From: Burkholderia oklahomensis C6786 | GTDB taxonomy: Bacteria > Pseudomonadota > Gammaproteobacteria > Burkholderiales > Burkholderiaceae | Direction: 5' to 3' | Assembly: GCF_000959365.1 (NCBI RefSeq) | Contig: NZ_CP009555.1 | Span: 3,100,001-3,164,000 of the forward strand | DNA length: 64,000 bases | Translations under genes and position numbers: made by a program | Notes under the pieces: model-generated | Seen by the model: only the letters and a program-made list of their open reading frames with translations | Database searches by the model: none | Told to the model about the DNA's origin: nothing | Shown: positions 28,569-41,288 of the stretch, piece after piece | How the letters are laid out: every line of letters starts with the position of its first letter | Numbering within the stretch: position 1 is the first letter of the stretch

Positions 28569-31082
28569 ATGCGGGCGATGTGCGGCGCGTTCGCGCTCGG
28601 CGTCGTCGCGCTGCAGCAGCAGGCGGCGCTGCCGGGCGCGGCGGCATGGGCGGGCGGCGGGCTCGCGTTCGGCTTGTGCGTATGGCTCGCGGCCGCGCTG
28701 CGCGGCGATGCGCGTGCGCGCATGCGGCGGGCCGGTTTCTGCGCGTGCTGTTGCGCCGCGGCGCTCGCGGGCTTCGGCTACGCGGCGGCGCGCGCGCAGT
28801 GGCGTCTGAGCGATGCGCTGCCCGAGCCGTGGGAAGGGCGCGACATCGTCGTGACTGGCGCGGTGCGCGGGCTGCCGTCGCGCGACGCGAACGGCGTGCG
28901 TTTCCTGTTCGACGTCGACGGCAACGACGCGGGCGTCGCCCGGTTTCCCGCGACGCTGTCGCTCGCCTGGTACGCGTTCGGGCGCACGGCGCTGCCGCCC
29001 GAGCTCGTGCCGGGCGACCGATGGCGGCTGCGCGTGCGTCTGAAGCGCCCGCACGGCAACGCGAACTTCGGCGTGCGCGACGCGGAGGCGGCATGGCTCG
29101 CGCGCGGCATCCGGGCGCTCGGCTACGTGTCCGCGCCGCGCGATGCGCGGCGGCTGGCGAGCGGGGCGCCCGGCATTGCCGCCGCGATCGACCGGCTGCG
29201 CGCGCGGCTGCGCGGCCGGATCGTCGACGTGCTCGGCGACGCCGCGCATCGCGGAATCGTCGTCGCGCTCGCGATCGGCGCGCAGGGCGACATCGGCGAC
29301 GACGACTGGCGCGTCCTGCGCGACACCGGCACGAGCCACCTGGTCGCGATCTCCGGGCTGCACGTCGGGATGGTCGGCGGCTTGTGCGCGTGGCTCGCAG
29401 GCGGGTTCTGGCGGCGCTCGGGCTGCGTCGGGCGGAACTGGCCGCTCGTCTTGCCCGCGCAGAAGGTCGCGGCGATCGGCGCGATCGCCGGCAGCGCCGG
29501 CTATGCTGCGCTCGCCGGCTTCAACGTGCCCGCGCAGCGTGCGTGGTGGATGCTTGCCGCCGCGGGCGTCGCGTATCTGGGCGGGCGTTCGCTCGCGCCG
29601 TCGTCGGTGCTGGCGGCGGCGCTCGGCTGCGTGCTGCTCGTCGATCCGTGGGCGGTGACGGCGCCGGGATTCTGGCTGTCGTTCGGCGCGGTCGCGGCGA
29701 TCCTGTTCGTGTCGTCGGGGCGGAGTGCCGCGCGCGATGCGCGTGAGGCGAACGATGGGCGCGGAGCGCGCGTCGCAATCGATGGTGGCGACGGCGTGCC
29801 GCCGTCGCGCGCCGCGCGGTTGCGCACGGCGTGCGCGCGGGCGATGACGCGACTCGCCCGGCGGGTGCGCGATGCCGCACGCGCGCAGTACGCGGTGACG
29901 ATCGCGCTCGCGCCGCTCACCGTGCTGTGGTTCGCGCAGATTCCGCTCGCCGGGCCGCTCGCGAACGCGTTCGCGATCCCCTGGGTCGGCTCGCTCGTCA
30001 CGCCGACGGTGCTCGCAGGCGTCGTGCTTCCCGCGCCGCTCGATGCTATCGCCTTCGCGTTCGCACATGCGCTCGTCGCGACGTTGATGCGGCTCCTCGA
30101 GGCGACGGCCGGCGCGGGGCGCACGGTCTGGATGTTGCCGATGCCGGGCGGCCTCGCGCTCGCGACGGCGGCGGCGGGCGTCGTCTGGGCGCTGACGCCG
30201 CGCGGCTGGCCGCTGCGTCACGCGGCGCCGCTTGCTTGGCTGCCGCTGCTCGCGCCGGCGTCGCATGCGCCGCCCGAAGGCGCGTTCCGGCTGACGGCGC
30301 TCGACGTCGGGCAGGGCTCCGCGGTGCTGATCGAGACCGCGCGGCACGCGCTGCTGTTCGACGCGGGCCCGGGGCCCGAGGCGTCGAACGCGGGCGAGCG
30401 GGTCGTCGTGCCGTTCCTGCGCGCGCAGGGCGTGCGCGCGCTCGACGCGCTCGTCGTGAGCCACGCGGACTCGGACCACGCGGGCGGCGCGCCCGCCGTG
30501 CTCGAATCGGTCGCGGTCGCGCAGATGACGGGCGGCTTGCCGCCTTCGAATCGCCTCTGGCGCGCCGCGCGCACAGCCGGCGTGACGGATGCGCTGCCGT
30601 GCGCGGCGGGGCAGCGCTGGCGCTGGGACGGCGTCGAATTCGCGACGCTCTGGCCCGACGGCGGCCCACGGGCGGGCGGTGCGACGAACGCGCAGTCATG
30701 CGTGCTGCGCGTATCGGCGGGCGCGCGCGCGGCGCTCCTGACGGGCGACGTCGACGCGCGCTCCGAGCGCACGCTCGTCGCCGGATCGCGCGGGGCGCTC
30801 GCCGCGCAGGTGCTCGTCGTCCCGCATCACGGCAGCCGCACGTCGTCGACCGAACCTTTCCTCGATTCGGTCGAGCCGCGCATTGCCGTATTTCAGGTAG
30901 GCTACGCGAATAGGTTCCAGCATCCGCATCCGACCGTCTGGGCGCGCTATGTCGGGCGCGGCATCGAGCTGCCGCGCACCGACCGCGACGGCGCGGTGCG
31001 CATCGACGTGGCGTCGAACGGCGCGGCCCCCGTGCCGATCCGATACCGGGATGCGCACCGGCGCTACTGGATGGGCCGGTGA
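28569..31082 (+). CDS. comEC: DNA internalisation competence protein ComEC/Rec2
   Basis: Inner-membrane channel for uptake of single-stranded DNA in natural transformation. The 837-aa protein has an N-terminal DUF4131-type region with several hydrophobic segments, and a central competence domain starting about TSHLVAISGLHVGMVGGLCAW. A metallo-beta-lactamase-like domain occupies about 570-820, with VVSHADSDHAGG and VVPHHGSRTSS. ATG 28569 follows GACGGAGGCGCG. The family's three-part layout is intact, so the gene seems functional. It follows tatD by 51 bases and precedes a TTG-started hydrolase. No other competence genes lie in the window. Confidence 0.94.
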   Translation: MRAMCGAFALGVVALQQQAALPGAAAWAGGGLAFGLCVWLAAALRGDARARMRRAGFCACCCAAALAGFGYAAARAQWRLSDALPEPWEGRDIVVTGAVRGLPSRDANGVRFLFDVDGNDAGVARFPATLSLAWYAFGRTALPPELVPGDRWRLRVRLKRPHGNANFGVRDAEAAWLARGIRALGYVSAPRDARRLASGAPGIAAAIDRLRARLRGRIVDVLGDAAHRGIVVALAIGAQGDIGDDDWRVLRDTGTSHLVAISGLHVGMVGGLCAWLAGGFWRRSGCVGRNWPLVLPAQKVAAIGAIAGSAGYAALAGFNVPAQRAWWMLAAAGVAYLGGRSLAPSSVLAAALGCVLLVDPWAVTAPGFWLSFGAVAAILFVSSGRSAARDAREANDGRGARVAIDGGDGVPPSRAARLRTACARAMTRLARRVRDAARAQYAVTIALAPLTVLWFAQIPLAGPLANAFAIPWVGSLVTPTVLAGVVLPAPLDAIAFAFAHALVATLMRLLEATAGAGRTVWMLPMPGGLALATAAAGVVWALTPRGWPLRHAAPLAWLPLLAPASHAPPEGAFRLTALDVGQGSAVLIETARHALLFDAGPGPEASNAGERVVVPFLRAQGVRALDALVVSHADSDHAGGAPAVLESVAVAQMTGGLPPSNRLWRAARTAGVTDALPCAAGQRWRWDGVEFATLWPDGGPRAGGATNAQSCVLRVSAGARAALLTGDVDARSERTLVAGSRGALAAQVLVVPHHGSRTSSTEPFLDSVEPRIAVFQVGYANRFQHPHPTVWARYVGRGIELPRTDRDGAVRIDVASNGAAPVPIRYRDAHRRYWMGR

Positions 31083-31118
31083 TGCGACGCGGAGGCTACG
31101 ACAGGGAGACGGCGGCAT

Positions 31119-31949
31119 TTGAAGGACATCATCCATTTTTCGCATGCGAACGGCTTTCCGGCATCCACGTACCGGACGATCTTCGCCGAGCTCGCGGACG
31201 ATTACGAGTTGCGCTTCATCGAGCGGATCGGCCATGACCGCCGCTTTCCGGTGACGCGCGACTGGCCGCACCTCGTCGAGCAGTTGCTCGACGACGTCGG
31301 CCGCACGTACGAGCGGCCCGTCTGGCTCGTCGGCCATTCGCTCGGCGGCTACCTGTCGCTGATGGCGGCGCTCAAGCGCCCGCAATGGGTGCGCGGCGTC
31401 GTGATGCTCGATTCGCCCGTGATCGCGGGCTGGCGCAGCAGCGCGCTGCGCGTGAGTCAATGGACGGGGCTCGACGAGCGCCTGTCGCCCGCCGCCGCGA
31501 CGCGCAACCGTCGCGTCCATTGGGCGAGCCGCGACGACGCCTGGCGGCACTTTCGCGCGAAGCAGTCGTTCGCGCGCTGGGACGAGCGGATGCTGTCCGA
31601 TTACATCGACTACGGCATTCCGCAGACGAGTGCGGCGGGCGAGCGCGCGCTCGCGTTCGATCGGCAGATCGAATACATGATCTACCGGACGCTGCCGCAT
31701 ACGCTCGGCCCGCGGCTTGCGCACGGCGCGCCCGTGCCGATCGGCTTTCTCGCCGGCACGCGTTCGCGCGAGATCCGCCAGATCGGGCTCGCGGCGACGC
31801 GCCGGGCGGCGCGCGGCCGGATCGACTGGCTCGAGGGCAGCCATCTCTTCCCGATGGAGCGGCCGCTCGAGACCGCGCGAGCGCTGCAGCGCATGATCAA
31901 CGCGCTGCGCGCCGCCGAGAGCGGCGGCGCCGACGCGCGGCGCGCGTGA
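31119..31949 (+). CDS. Alpha/beta-fold hydrolase
   Basis: Hydrolase of unknown substrate, 276 aa. The oxyanion region is ISHANGFPAST-like (FSHANGFPASTYRTI), the nucleophile elbow is GHSLGG (serine near residue 72), and the C-terminal histidine is in EGSHLFPMERP. The start codon is TTG 31119, with CAGGGAGACGG ahead; no ATG is available near the conserved N-terminus. It follows comEC by 36 bases and is probably cotranscribed. The SHANGFP motif marks a proteobacterial subfamily without assigned function. Confidence 0.88.
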   Translation: MKDIIHFSHANGFPASTYRTIFAELADDYELRFIERIGHDRRFPVTRDWPHLVEQLLDDVGRTYERPVWLVGHSLGGYLSLMAALKRPQWVRGVVMLDSPVIAGWRSSALRVSQWTGLDERLSPAAATRNRRVHWASRDDAWRHFRAKQSFARWDERMLSDYIDYGIPQTSAAGERALAFDRQIEYMIYRTLPHTLGPRLAHGAPVPIGFLAGTRSREIRQIGLAATRRAARGRIDWLEGSHLFPMERPLETARALQRMINALRAAESGGADARRA

Positions 31950-32132
31950 TCGGGGCGGCGTCCGCCTCGAGCGTGCCGCGGTGCGCAACAGGGGCGGACG
32001 CAGCGCGCGACGCAAGGTCCGCGCGACAGGTTTGCGCGACGTGCGGCGGGGCGCCGCGCGGAACGGCCGGGGAGGGGCTCGCGTGAGCCCGGAAGGGAGA
32101 AGGAAAGGGGGCGATCGAGCGTCGATTGCTGA

Positions 32133-34696
<2,564 letters not shown>

Positions 34697-34769
34697 GATG
34701 AACTCGGCGGCCCTCGCGCGCGTCAGTAGCGAAAGCGGCTTTCGCGTGCGCGCCGGCCGCCATCGCTGA

Positions 34770-36086
<1,317 letters not shown>

Positions 36087-36126
36087 CGCGCGCTAACGCG
36101 TTAATATCGGTTTTGTTCATCGATGA

Positions 36127-36160
36127 CGCCGCTTCGCGATCTCGTGAAGCGGCGCTTCTT
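36127..36160 (+). terminator. Terminator-like hairpin between eno and ftsB
   Basis: CGCCGCTTC (36127-36135) pairs with GAAGCGGCG (36146-36154) and is followed by CTTCTTATAT. The tail is only moderately T-rich, so it may be partial. It ends 18 bases before the ftsB start. Confidence 0.55.
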
Positions 36161-36177
36161 ATATCTGCGGCTTATTC

Positions 36178-36609
36178 ATGCGGCTCGTTACCGTCGTCCT
36201 GATTGCTTTGCTGGTCGTGATTCAGTACCCATTGTGGTGGGGGCATGGCGGCTGGCTGCGAGTGCACGAGCTTCGGCAGCAACTGAACGACCAATTGCAG
36301 AAGAACGCCGACGCGAAGCTGCGCAACGAGCGGATCGCGGGCGAAGTGCAGGATCTGCAGAGCGGCACCTCGGCGATCGAGGAGCGTGCGCGTTACGAGA
36401 TGGGCATGGTGAAGGACGGCGAAGTGTTCGTGCAGTTCGTGTCGCCGAATTCGCCGGCGTCTGCGGCGCAGAGCAATGCGCAGCCGGCGACGTCGACGCG
36501 CGGCGAGGTGTCGGCCGCGCCGGTGCGCGTCGTGCCGAATCCGGTGTCGCGCGCGAAGCCTGAAAAGCGGCACGGCGGCGACAAGGCGCACAAGCCGGCG
36601 CACGGCTGA
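36178..36609 (+). CDS. ftsB: Cell division protein FtsB
   Basis: Bitopic divisome protein that forms a complex with FtsL and FtsQ. The 143-aa product has a transmembrane segment at about 3-21 (LVTVVLIALLVVIQYPLWW), a periplasmic coiled coil (about 28-66, ELRQQLNDQLQKNADAKLRN), and the conserved motif AIEERARYEMGMVKDGE. A Pro/Ala-rich basic tail of about 50 residues (to AHKPAHG) makes it longer than the 103-aa E. coli protein. It sits after eno, as it does in E. coli and many relatives. Confidence 0.94.
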   Translation: MRLVTVVLIALLVVIQYPLWWGHGGWLRVHELRQQLNDQLQKNADAKLRNERIAGEVQDLQSGTSAIEERARYEMGMVKDGEVFVQFVSPNSPASAAQSNAQPATSTRGEVSAAPVRVVPNPVSRAKPEKRHGGDKAHKPAHG

Positions 36610-36734
36610 TGCGCCGCCGAGCGCGACGCGTTGCACAGGTGCTTGGCCGGACGCGCGTCGTCGCTCGCGTTGCCGGCTTCGGCGGGCCGAGCATCGCAAG
36701 CTTCGCGCGATGATGAAGCTTCGGAGCGCCTAAC

Positions 36735-36766
36735 AAAAAAGCGCGGTCTTTCGGCCGCGCTTTTTT
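36735..36766. terminator. Terminator after ftsB
   Basis: AAAAAAGCGCGG, an eight-base loop and CCGCGCTTTTTT form a stem with T and A flanks on either strand. It lies between ftsB and the convergent lipoprotein gene and can serve both. Confidence 0.92.
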
Positions 36767-36805
36767 GTTTCCTGCTGATTTTCAATCGATCGGAATCCGG
36801 CGTTT

Positions 36806-37150
36806 TCACCACCACCAGCCCGGGTAGCCGTAGCTGAAGCCCGTGCCCCAGCCATGCCCCCAGCCTCCGCCGTAATAGCCGCCGTAATAGGTGATGGGCG
36901 GCGGATAGTAGTACGACCAAGCGCGTGCGGCTTCGTCGGCTGCGATCGCCGCGTTTTGCTCGCGCAGCACCTGCCGGTCGATCTCGTCGTAGCGCTTGCG
37001 TTCGTCGGGCGTGAGCGTGTGCGACGTCGTGCCTGCCTGCTCGGGCAGGCGGCTCAGGACCGTCATCGGCGGCGGCGCTACGCATCCGCTCAGCGACGCG
37101 GCCGCAACGAGCGCCGCGAGCGGTGCGGCGCGAACAAGGATCGGTTTCAT
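36806..37150 (-). CDS. Small aromatic/Gly-rich lipoprotein, function unknown
   Basis: Predicted lipoprotein of 114 aa that I do not recognise as a named family. A signal peptide (MKPILVRAAPLAALVAAAS) ends in the lipobox LSGC, followed by a short helical part (TPDERKRYDEIDRQVLREQN). The C-terminus is rich in Tyr, Gly and Trp (YYGGYYGGGWGHGW) and ends in three tryptophans. CAGGAGGCAGC precedes ATG 37150. It lies 80 bases downstream of hslO on the same strand and may be cotranscribed. The aromatic tail might associate with the outer membrane or peptidoglycan, but this is a guess. Confidence 0.82.
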   Translation of the reverse strand: MKPILVRAAPLAALVAAASLSGCVAPPPMTVLSRLPEQAGTTSHTLTPDERKRYDEIDRQVLREQNAAIAADEAARAWSYYYPPPITYYGGYYGGGWGHGWGTGFSYGYPGWWW

Positions 37151-37230
37151 GCTGCTGCCTCCTGGCTTGTGCCGGCGACTTGCCCGCCGGACGGCGCGCG
37201 CGGCGCGTTGCCCGCGCGCACGCGGACGAA

Positions 37231-38181
37231 TCAGTGTCGTCGCTCGGCGGCGGGCGCTACGCTTGCGCCGAGTTCGGGCGTCGAGAACAACTGGGCGACG
37301 TCGACCGGATCGAATTCGTAGCGCTGATTGCAGAATTCGCAGTGGATCTCGACGTGGCCGCGCTCCTCGATCACGCCGTCGATCTCGACGCGTCCGAGCA
37401 TGCGCAGCATCCCGCCGACCTTCTCGCGCGAGCACGTGCAATGGAAGCGCGTGCTCGTCGGTTCGAAGTGCTGCACATTCTCCTGCCAGAACAGACGCCG
37501 GAACACGGTCTCGGGTTCCACTTCGAGCAGTTCTTTCGACGACAGCGTGCCGCCGAGCGTGCAGACGCGCTCCCACGTGTCCATGTCGGTTTCCTCCACG
37601 CGCGGGACGATGCCGCCGTCGCCCGGCAGCTTCTGCAGCAGCACGCCGACCGCGCGATTGTGGTCGGCCGCGAGCCAGAGCCGCGTGTCGAGCTGCTCGG
37701 AATGCCGCATGTAATGCTCGAGCACGTCGGCAATCGACGCGAGCGGGCCGTCCTCGCCGTTCAACGGCACGATCCCCTGATACGGTTGCTGGCCGGGCCG
37801 CTTGTCGGTCGGATCGAGCGTGATCACGCAGCGGCCGTGGCCGCTCGCGTTGATCAGGTCGGCGAACGACGTGTCCTCGCCGATCGTCTGCGCGGCGTCG
37901 CCCGAGAACTTCGCAGTCGCGCGCATCGCGAGGTCCGAACTGCACTGGACGACGAGCATCTTCATCGGGCCGTCGCCGAAGATCTGCATGATGAGCGTGC
38001 CGTCGAACTTCAGGTTCGCCGACAGCAGCGCGCAGGCTGCCATCATCTCGCCGAGCACGTTGCGCACGGGCGTCGGATAGTCGCGGCGCGTGAGCACCTC
38101 TTGCCACGTGTTGCGCAGCGAGACGATCTCGCCGCGCACCGGGGCCGCGTTGAACATGAATTTCTGTAACTGGTCGCTCAC
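37231..38181 (-). CDS. hslO: Redox-regulated molecular chaperone Hsp33
   Basis: Holdase chaperone activated by oxidation and unfolding. The 316-aa protein has the N-terminal substrate-binding domain (MSDQLQKFMFNAAPVRGEIV) and the C-terminal zinc switch with two cysteine pairs, HCTC and CEFC, about 30 residues apart. This gives the family pattern CXC-X(n)-CXXC. The tail after the switch is slightly longer than in E. coli (292 aa). It is 39 bases downstream of the gamma carbonic anhydrase gene on the same strand. Confidence 0.96.
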   Translation of the reverse strand: MSDQLQKFMFNAAPVRGEIVSLRNTWQEVLTRRDYPTPVRNVLGEMMAACALLSANLKFDGTLIMQIFGDGPMKMLVVQCSSDLAMRATAKFSGDAAQTIGEDTSFADLINASGHGRCVITLDPTDKRPGQQPYQGIVPLNGEDGPLASIADVLEHYMRHSEQLDTRLWLAADHNRAVGVLLQKLPGDGGIVPRVEETDMDTWERVCTLGGTLSSKELLEVEPETVFRRLFWQENVQHFEPTSTRFHCTCSREKVGGMLRMLGRVEIDGVIEERGHVEIHCEFCNQRYEFDPVDVAQLFSTPELGASVAPAAERRH

Positions 38182-38220
38182 TTTTTTCCCTCGACAATCA
38201 AACGGCTCGTGCGCGGCGTT

Positions 38221-38745
38221 TCAGCCGATCCGCACGAGCTGCTCCTTGAAATACGCGCGCCGCGTCGCGTAGCTCTTCGTGTTCATGTGCATCCGCGCGA
38301 TGTCCTCGTCGGACAGCGTACGCACGACCTTCGCCGGCGCCCCGAGAATCAGCGAATTGTCGGGGAACGTCTTGCCTTCGGTGATCACCGCGCCCGCACC
38401 GACGAGACAGTTGCGGCCGATCACCGCGCGATTCAAGATCACCGCCTGAATGCCGATCAGCGAACCTTCGCCGATCGTGCAGCCGTGCAGCATCGCCTGG
38501 TGGCCGACCGTCACGTTCGGCGCGATCGAGAGCGGGCAGCCGGGATCGGTGTGCAGCACCGCGCCTTCCTGCACGTTGCTGCCCGCGCCGACCGTGATCG
38601 GCTCGTTGTCGCCGCGGATCGTCGCGCCGAACCAGACGCTCGCGTTCTCTTCGAGCACGACCTTGCCGACGATCGCCGCGCTGTCCGCGACGAACACGCT
38701 TTCGTGGATGGACGGGGCGTTGTCGCCGAGCTTGTAGATGGTCAC
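38221..38745 (-). CDS. Gamma carbonic anhydrase family protein
   Basis: Trimeric left-handed beta-helix protein, 174 aa, of the YrdA/PaaY/CaiE group. It has hexapeptide repeats through residues 20-135 and the metal-binding histidines in VLHTDPG and VGHQAMLHG. Real carbonic anhydrase activity varies within this group, so the substrate is uncertain. It begins at ATG 38745 (MTIYKLGDNAPSI), with AGGGAGACACC upstream. It is probably in an operon with hslO and the downstream lipoprotein, and divergent from the DUF455 gene. Confidence 0.93.
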   Translation of the reverse strand: MTIYKLGDNAPSIHESVFVADSAAIVGKVVLEENASVWFGATIRGDNEPITVGAGSNVQEGAVLHTDPGCPLSIAPNVTVGHQAMLHGCTIGEGSLIGIQAVILNRAVIGRNCLVGAGAVITEGKTFPDNSLILGAPAKVVRTLSDEDIARMHMNTKSYATRRAYFKEQLVRIG

Positions 38746-38892
38746 GGTGTCTCCCTTGGGGCTGGTCTGGGCGGCCGGTACAATGGCGCGCGGTTGCGTC
38801 GCGCTTGGATGCGGCGCGATCGAATCCTTTATTGTAAACGGTTGTTCCGGTCGTTCGCGCGCGCTCGCCGCGCGCGGGCATGTCGCTTTCTC

Positions 38893-39744
38893 ATGTCATT
38901 CGTCCCGATTTCGTCGTCACGACCCCTGCGCTGCGCGCGCAGCGATGCGCTCGCTGCGCTTTGCGAGCCCGATCCTGCGCGCAAGGCCGTGCTCGTCGGC
39001 GAGCTGCGCGCCGCGCTGCTCGACGGACGCGCGGCGGCGCTGCCGGAGCGCGAGCTGAGCGCGCCCGAGCGCGGCTTGCCCGGACGGCCCGCGCGGCCGG
39101 AGCTCGTCGAGCCGCGCCGGCTCGAGCGGCGCAGCATGCGCTCGCCGGAAGGGCGCGCGGCGCTGCTGCACGCGCTTGCGCATATCGAGTTCAACGCGAT
39201 CAATCTCGCGCTCGACGCGGTGTGGCGCTTTGCGCGGATGCCGGCTGCGTTCTACGCCGACTGGCTGAAAGTCGCGGCGGAGGAGGCGCATCATTATTCG
39301 CTGCTTGCCGCGCGCCTCGCGGAGTTCGGGCACGCGTACGGCGATTTTCCCGCGCACGACGGCCTTTGGGAGATGTGTGAGCGCACGGCGGGCGACGTGC
39401 TCGCGCGGATGGCGCTCGTGCCGCGCACGCTCGAGGCGCGCGGGCTCGATGCGTCGCCGCCGATCCGCGCGCGGCTTCAGCAGGCGGGCGATCACGCGTC
39501 GGCGGCGATTCTCGACGTGATCCTGCGCGACGAGATCGGCCATGTGTGGATCGGCAATCGCTGGTTTCGCCATCTGTGCGACGAGGCGGGGCTCGATCCG
39601 CACGCGACCTACGAACGGCTCGCCGCGCAGTATCGCGCGCCGCGGCTGCGCGGTCCGTTCAACTTCGATGCGCGCCGCGCGGCGGGTTTCAGCGACGATG
39701 AATTGAACGCGCTCGTCGCGCAGGACGTCGAGCCGAAGGCTTGA
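38893..39744 (+). CDS. Ferritin-like DUF455 family protein
   Basis: Ferritin-like diiron protein of the DUF455 (COG2833) family, 283 aa, with no settled function. Visible motifs are HALAHIEFNAINLALDAVWR and AAEEAHHYSLLAARL, which carry Glu/His pairs suited to a diiron site, then DEIGHVWIGNRW with a third EXXH. Length matches the family. It stands divergent from the gamma carbonic anhydrase gene across 147 bases. The start is ATG 38893 (MSFVPISSS); the first ~50 residues are weakly conserved, so a later start is possible. Confidence 0.88.
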   Translation: MSFVPISSSRPLRCARSDALAALCEPDPARKAVLVGELRAALLDGRAAALPERELSAPERGLPGRPARPELVEPRRLERRSMRSPEGRAALLHALAHIEFNAINLALDAVWRFARMPAAFYADWLKVAAEEAHHYSLLAARLAEFGHAYGDFPAHDGLWEMCERTAGDVLARMALVPRTLEARGLDASPPIRARLQQAGDHASAAILDVILRDEIGHVWIGNRWFRHLCDEAGLDPHATYERLAAQYRAPRLRGPFNFDARRAAGFSDDELNALVAQDVEPKA

Positions 39745-40165
39745 CGGGCGGAGCGCATCGCGGGTGCGGGTTGGCCGCGGGGTCAATCGAGGGCGGGAGC
39801 GGATCGTCGGGGCCGACGCGGGCGTGGGGCGACGAAATCGGCTGCGCAAGGCCGTGGATGACTGGCTGACCGGTCGAAGACGCTTCGCAGGCAGGGTGCG
39901 TCGGTTGCCGGATTCGCGTTTGATTTGATCGGCATCGGAGCGCGACCGAAGACGGCGGACATCCGAACCGTCCGCGACGCGTTCGGCGATTTCAGCCGGC
40001 CTGATCTGATTCGCGTCACCAGATTTGACCCCATCAAGTACTTGCTTATTTCCGACCGGGCCCGCCTAGAGAAGTGCCTCGACACGCACACACGCTCGAC
40101 GCGCGGCCCACGCCGGACGAGCCGGATCGATATAATCGAACGGTCATTCTTTTTTGGCGGCTGCG
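39745..40165. other. Noncoding spacer with a candidate promoter
   Basis: 421 bases without a supportable gene. TATAAT at 40131-40136 is 30 bases before the hydrolase start and is the likely -10 element. The stretch 39900-40060 has lower GC than its surroundings and no recognisable family. Confidence 0.5.
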
Positions 40166-41056
40166 ATGCACTCCACTCAATCTGTCTCCGATTTCGTCAC
40201 GGTTCGCGGCGTGAAGCTGCATGTGCGCCGCTGGGGGCGGCCCGACGCGCCGACGCTCTATATGCTGCACGGCTGGATGGACGTCGCGGCGTCGTTCCAG
40301 TTCGTCGTCGACGCGCTCGCGGGCGACTGGCAGGTGATCGCCCCCGACGCGCGCGGCTTCGGCCTGTCCGACTGGCCGGTCGCCGCGCAGGGCGGCGGCC
40401 ATTACTGGTTCCACGAATATCTCGCAGACCTCGACGCGCTGGTCGACCATTACACGCCCGACGGCGAAGTGAACCTGATCGGCCACAGCATGGGCGCGAA
40501 CGTCGTGTGCCTGTACGCGGGCGCGCGGCCACAGCGGGTGCGGCGGGTCGTCGACCTGGAGGGCTTCGGGCTTGCGCCCGCGCGCGCCGAGCAGGCGCCG
40601 CGGCGCCTCGCGCAGTGGCTGGACGAGCTGCGCATGCCGCCGACGCTCAAGCGCTACGCGTCGCTCGAGGACGTCGCCGCGCGCCTCGTCAAGACGAATC
40701 CGCGCCTCGACGCCCGCCGCGCGGCGTTTCTCGCCGCGCACTGGTCGGCGCGCGATGGGGACGGCCAGTACCGGCTCCTCGCGGATCCCGCGCACAAGCT
40801 GCGCGGCCCGCTGTTGTACCGGCTCGACGAGGTGACGGCGATCTGGTCGAAGGTGCGCGCGAAGGTGCTGCACGTCGAGGCCGTCGATTCGCCGACGCTC
40901 GCGTTCCTTGCGGGCGAGATTCCGATTCCCGAATTCAAGGCGCGCTTTGCCGCGTTCGCCGATTGGCGCGAGAAGCTCGTCGAGGATGCGGGGCACATGG
41001 TCCATCACGACCAGCCGGAGCAGATCGCCGCGCTGATCGAAGCGTTCTGCGCGTGA
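40166..41056 (+). CDS. Alpha/beta hydrolase
   Basis: Serine hydrolase-fold enzyme of unknown substrate, 296 aa. The core motifs are MLHGWMDVAASFQFV (oxyanion side), PDARGFGLSDWP, the nucleophile elbow GHSMGAN (serine near 108), and the final histidine in EDAGHMVHHDQPE. The residues following fit epoxide hydrolase/haloalkane dehalogenase-like hydrolases, but the lid offers no substrate clue. ATG 40166 is preferred; an in-frame TTG at 40154 is possible. A TATAAT lies upstream. Two short tandem repeat tracts begin about 48 bases past the stop. Confidence 0.9.
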   Translation: MHSTQSVSDFVTVRGVKLHVRRWGRPDAPTLYMLHGWMDVAASFQFVVDALAGDWQVIAPDARGFGLSDWPVAAQGGGHYWFHEYLADLDALVDHYTPDGEVNLIGHSMGANVVCLYAGARPQRVRRVVDLEGFGLAPARAEQAPRRLAQWLDELRMPPTLKRYASLEDVAARLVKTNPRLDARRAAFLAAHWSARDGDGQYRLLADPAHKLRGPLLYRLDEVTAIWSKVRAKVLHVEAVDSPTLAFLAGEIPIPEFKARFAAFADWREKLVEDAGHMVHHDQPEQIAALIEAFCA

Positions 41057-41103
41057 GCTGACCGCGGGTTCGGCGATCGGGCGAATCGGCGGGTCGGCAG
41101 ATC

Positions 41104-41135
41104 GGCAAGGCGGCAAGGCGGCAAGGCGGCAAGGC
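41104..41135. repeat. Tandem repeat (8 bp x 4)
   Basis: Four perfect copies of GGCAAGGC in the spacer between the alpha/beta hydrolase and PHP-domain genes. It abuts a second, unrelated-length tandem repeat. Such short arrays are prone to copy-number change. Confidence 0.95.
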
Positions 41136-41139
41136 GGCG

Positions 41140-41195
41140 ACAGGCGACAGGCGACAGGCGACAGGCGACAGGCGACAGGCGACAGGCGACAGGCG
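41140..41195. repeat. Tandem repeat (7 bp x 8)
   Basis: Eight perfect copies of ACAGGCG, directly after the 8-bp array. Seven-base units give the same peptide (RLSPVAC repeats) in all minus-strand frames, which creates a false long reading frame. Copy number probably varies among strains. Confidence 0.95.
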
Positions 41196-41288
41196 ACGCG
41201 CCGAGAACCGCCGCCCCGGCCGTTCCGCCTCCACCGGCGCGGCTGCGGCGAATTTGCGCATTGCAGTAGAATGAACGCCTAGTCCCCA

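Noticed and set aside
41104..41195. CRISPR-like array
   Set aside because: Repeats are 7-8 bases without spacers of unique sequence, so they are simple tandem repeats. No cas genes are present.
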